The position numbers were made by a program, and so were the translations under genes. Shown one piece after another: positions 21,626 to 22,954 of a DNA stretch of 22,954 nucleotides (the stretch's first letter is position 1; each line of letters opens with the position of its first letter). The notes beneath the pieces were generated by a model. It worked only from the letters and a program-made list of their open reading frames with translations. It searched no databases and was not told the origin of the DNA. The stretch is from JBLHKW01 sp047618565 (GTDB lineage Bacteria > Planctomycetota > UBA1135 > GCA-002686595), in the NCBI GenBank assembly GCA_047618565.1, contig JBLHKW010000079.1, positions 1-22,954 on the forward strand, written 5' to 3'.

Positions 21626-22954
21626 TCAGGGCTCGAGACGGCGCACGGCGACGACGGTCATGTCGTCCTCGGCCTTGGCGCCCGAAAATTCAAGGACGTT
21701 CGCCACGAGCGCCTCGACCGCTTCCTGGGCAGAGCATCCGGAAGCCGCGATGTCCGCGAGTACGGCGCGCATGCCATCGTCCCCAAAAAGCCGGTCCGGG
21801 TGGCTGTGGTGGCGCGCCTCGACCAGGCCATCCGTGAAGGCCACCATCAGGTCGCCGACCTCGAGATGCAGCTCGGGACCCGCGCAGTATTCGAAGGTGT
21901 CCATCATTCCGAGGGCCGGGCCGTTGCCCGCAATCGTTTCGATCTTGCCGTTGCTCTTGCGCCACAGGAGCGGAGGCGTCTGGCCCGCGTTCACGACCTG
22001 CAAGCGGCCGTTCGATGAGAACAAGCCCAGGAAGAGCGTCAGGAACATGCCGTCGTCCATGCGCTCGGCCAGGTCCTTGTGCAGCATGTTGATGATCGTC
22101 GGCGGATCCTCGAGCACGTTGGCATAGGCGCGCAGGCTAGCCTGCGCGGTCGCGGTGATCAGGGCTGGGCCGATACCGTGCCCGGTGACATCACCGAGGA
22201 CGACAGCCAGGGATCCTTGGCGGGTCGGAACGAAGTCGTAGAAATCGCCGGATGCGTGCTCCGCGGGGCGGTACCAGCCGAAGACCTCGATACCCGGGAT
22301 CGTCTTCGGCTCCTGGGGCATCAGGTCGCTCTGGATGTCGCGCGCGATCTCGAGCGACCGCTCCATCTTGGCCTTCTCGAGAGACTGCAGGTTGAGGCGC
22401 GCGTTCTCTAGCGCGATGGCGATGTGCTGGGCCAGGGCGAAGAACAGCGACAGGTCCTCGTCCTTGAACTCCCGTGTGGCGGCCTTGGAGTCGACGTAGA
22501 GGACGCCGCGCTGCTCGATCTTGCGCGGCTGCGCCTGGCCTTCCTCCTGGGCCGGGGTCAGGGGCACGCACATGACGGCGCGCAGCTTGAGATCGAAGAC
22601 CGAGGCCCCGAGCTCGAGCGCCTCGGCGTCGGATTGCACGGTCGTCCGCATCGGCTCCTCCTTGTCGAGCACGCGCTGGACCACGCTCGTGGAGTACTTG
22701 GTGCCCCCCTCAATGGGCAAGCCCCCACGGTGGCGCCCTACCCGGACCACCTGCTCGCCGGCGTCATCCAGGAGCACCAGGAAACCGCGCTCGGCGCCGG
22801 CAACGTCGACGGACTGGTCGACCACGTAGTCGAGCAGCGACTCGAGATCCCGGGATTCGGAGACCGCCGCGATCGCCTCGAGGAGCACCTGCACGTTGCG
22901 CTTGTCCTCCTGGGTGCCCCCACGCAGGAATACGGTCGCCGGCCGCTCCACCGC
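21626..22954 (-). CDS. GAF-SpoIIE (RsbU-type) protein phosphatase, 5' end cut
   Basis: At least 441 residues; the frame remains open to the window edge, so the true start and possibly an N-terminal sensor domain are missing. A GTG at 22951 is the first start-like codon, but the upstream frame continues. A linker helix (LLEAIAAVSESRDLESLLDY) leads into a GAF domain (about residues 30-185: ERGFLVLLDDAGEQVVRVG, RAVMCVPLTPA, GVLYVDSKAATREF). A signalling helix follows, then a PP2C/SpoIIE phosphatase: EIARDIQSDLMPQEPKTIPG, HASGDFYDFVPTRQGSLAVV, LGDVTGHGIGPALITA, VAFTDGLVEARH and AEDDMTVVAVRR keep the metal-binding acidic residues. It probably dephosphorylates an anti-sigma antagonist in a partner-switching system; no such partner is in the window. 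Confidence 0.9.
   Translation of the reverse strand, partial: AVERPATVFLRGGTQEDKRNVQVLLEAIAAVSESRDLESLLDYVVDQSVDVAGAERGFLVLLDDAGEQVVRVGRHRGGLPIEGGTKYSTSVVQRVLDKEEPMRTTVQSDAEALELGASVFDLKLRAVMCVPLTPAQEEGQAQPRKIEQRGVLYVDSKAATREFKDEDLSLFFALAQHIAIALENARLNLQSLEKAKMERSLEIARDIQSDLMPQEPKTIPGIEVFGWYRPAEHASGDFYDFVPTRQGSLAVVLGDVTGHGIGPALITATAQASLRAYANVLEDPPTIINMLHKDLAERMDDGMFLTLFLGLFSSNGRLQVVNAGQTPPLLWRKSNGKIETIAGNGPALGMMDTFEYCAGPELHLEVGDLMVAFTDGLVEARHHSHPDRLFGDDGMRAVLADIAASGCSAQEAVEALVANVLEFSGAKAEDDMTVVAVRRLEP

Noticed and set aside
1..22954. CRISPR array, insertion sequence or prophage
   Set aside because: No regularly spaced direct repeats, transposase motifs (DDE, RuvC-like) or phage structural genes were seen. 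The genes are housekeeping, envelope and signalling types.

Overview
This is a high-GC bacterial chromosomal window, densely coded on both strands, with no phage, plasmid, insertion-sequence transposase or CRISPR array that I can see. The gene set is a DUF4388-PEGA-propeller protein, a cytochrome b562-like protein, a DUF3052-like protein, GAF-SpoIIE phosphatase, DUF58/BatA proteins, and an NhaC antiporter with a large soluble insert. It looks most like Planctomycetota or a similar deep environmental lineage. That placement is inference from gene content; no rRNA is present. Many starts are GTG or TTG with weak Shine-Dalgarno sequences.

Layout. 1-147 is non-coding and rich in palindromes. 148-1221 (-) is a GH113-like glycosidase. 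It is followed by a small membrane protein (+), a DUF3052-like protein (-), a GT4 glycosyltransferase (+), a cytochrome b562-family protein (+) and an HDOD signalling protein (+). The start region of the HDOD gene carries an 11-C homopolymer with plausible starts in all three frames. A tRNA-His (-) and a coiled-coil protein (-) come next. A zinc-ribbon membrane protein, a ThiF/MoeB-type E1 enzyme and a MobA-like nucleotidyltransferase then form a tight operon (5586-7630, +). A 1033-aa multi-domain membrane protein follows (7736-10837, +), then a probable lipoprotein (+).

On the minus strand, a TM/coiled-coil protein and asparaginyl-tRNA synthetase form a pair (13588 to 11698). Divergent from it is an overlapping + operon: an NhaC-type Na+/H+ antiporter, a flippase-like membrane protein and a PqqB-like metallo-beta-lactamase lipoprotein (13761-17922). 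The right end is a minus-strand run read from 22954 leftwards: GAF-SpoIIE phosphatase (cut by the window edge), dihydroorotase, DUF58 protein and BatA-like protein.

Most of the window is ordinary housekeeping and signalling. The points most worth a second look are the poly-C tract with its orphan ribosome-binding site upstream of the HDOD gene, the PqqB-like lipoprotein operon with no PQQ genes in view, the antiporter's soluble insert, the degenerate MIDAS in the BatA-like protein, the giant DUF4388 fusion, and a perfect 10-bp inverted repeat between divergent genes at 5520-5546. I did not find a clear-cut new defence or mobile system.
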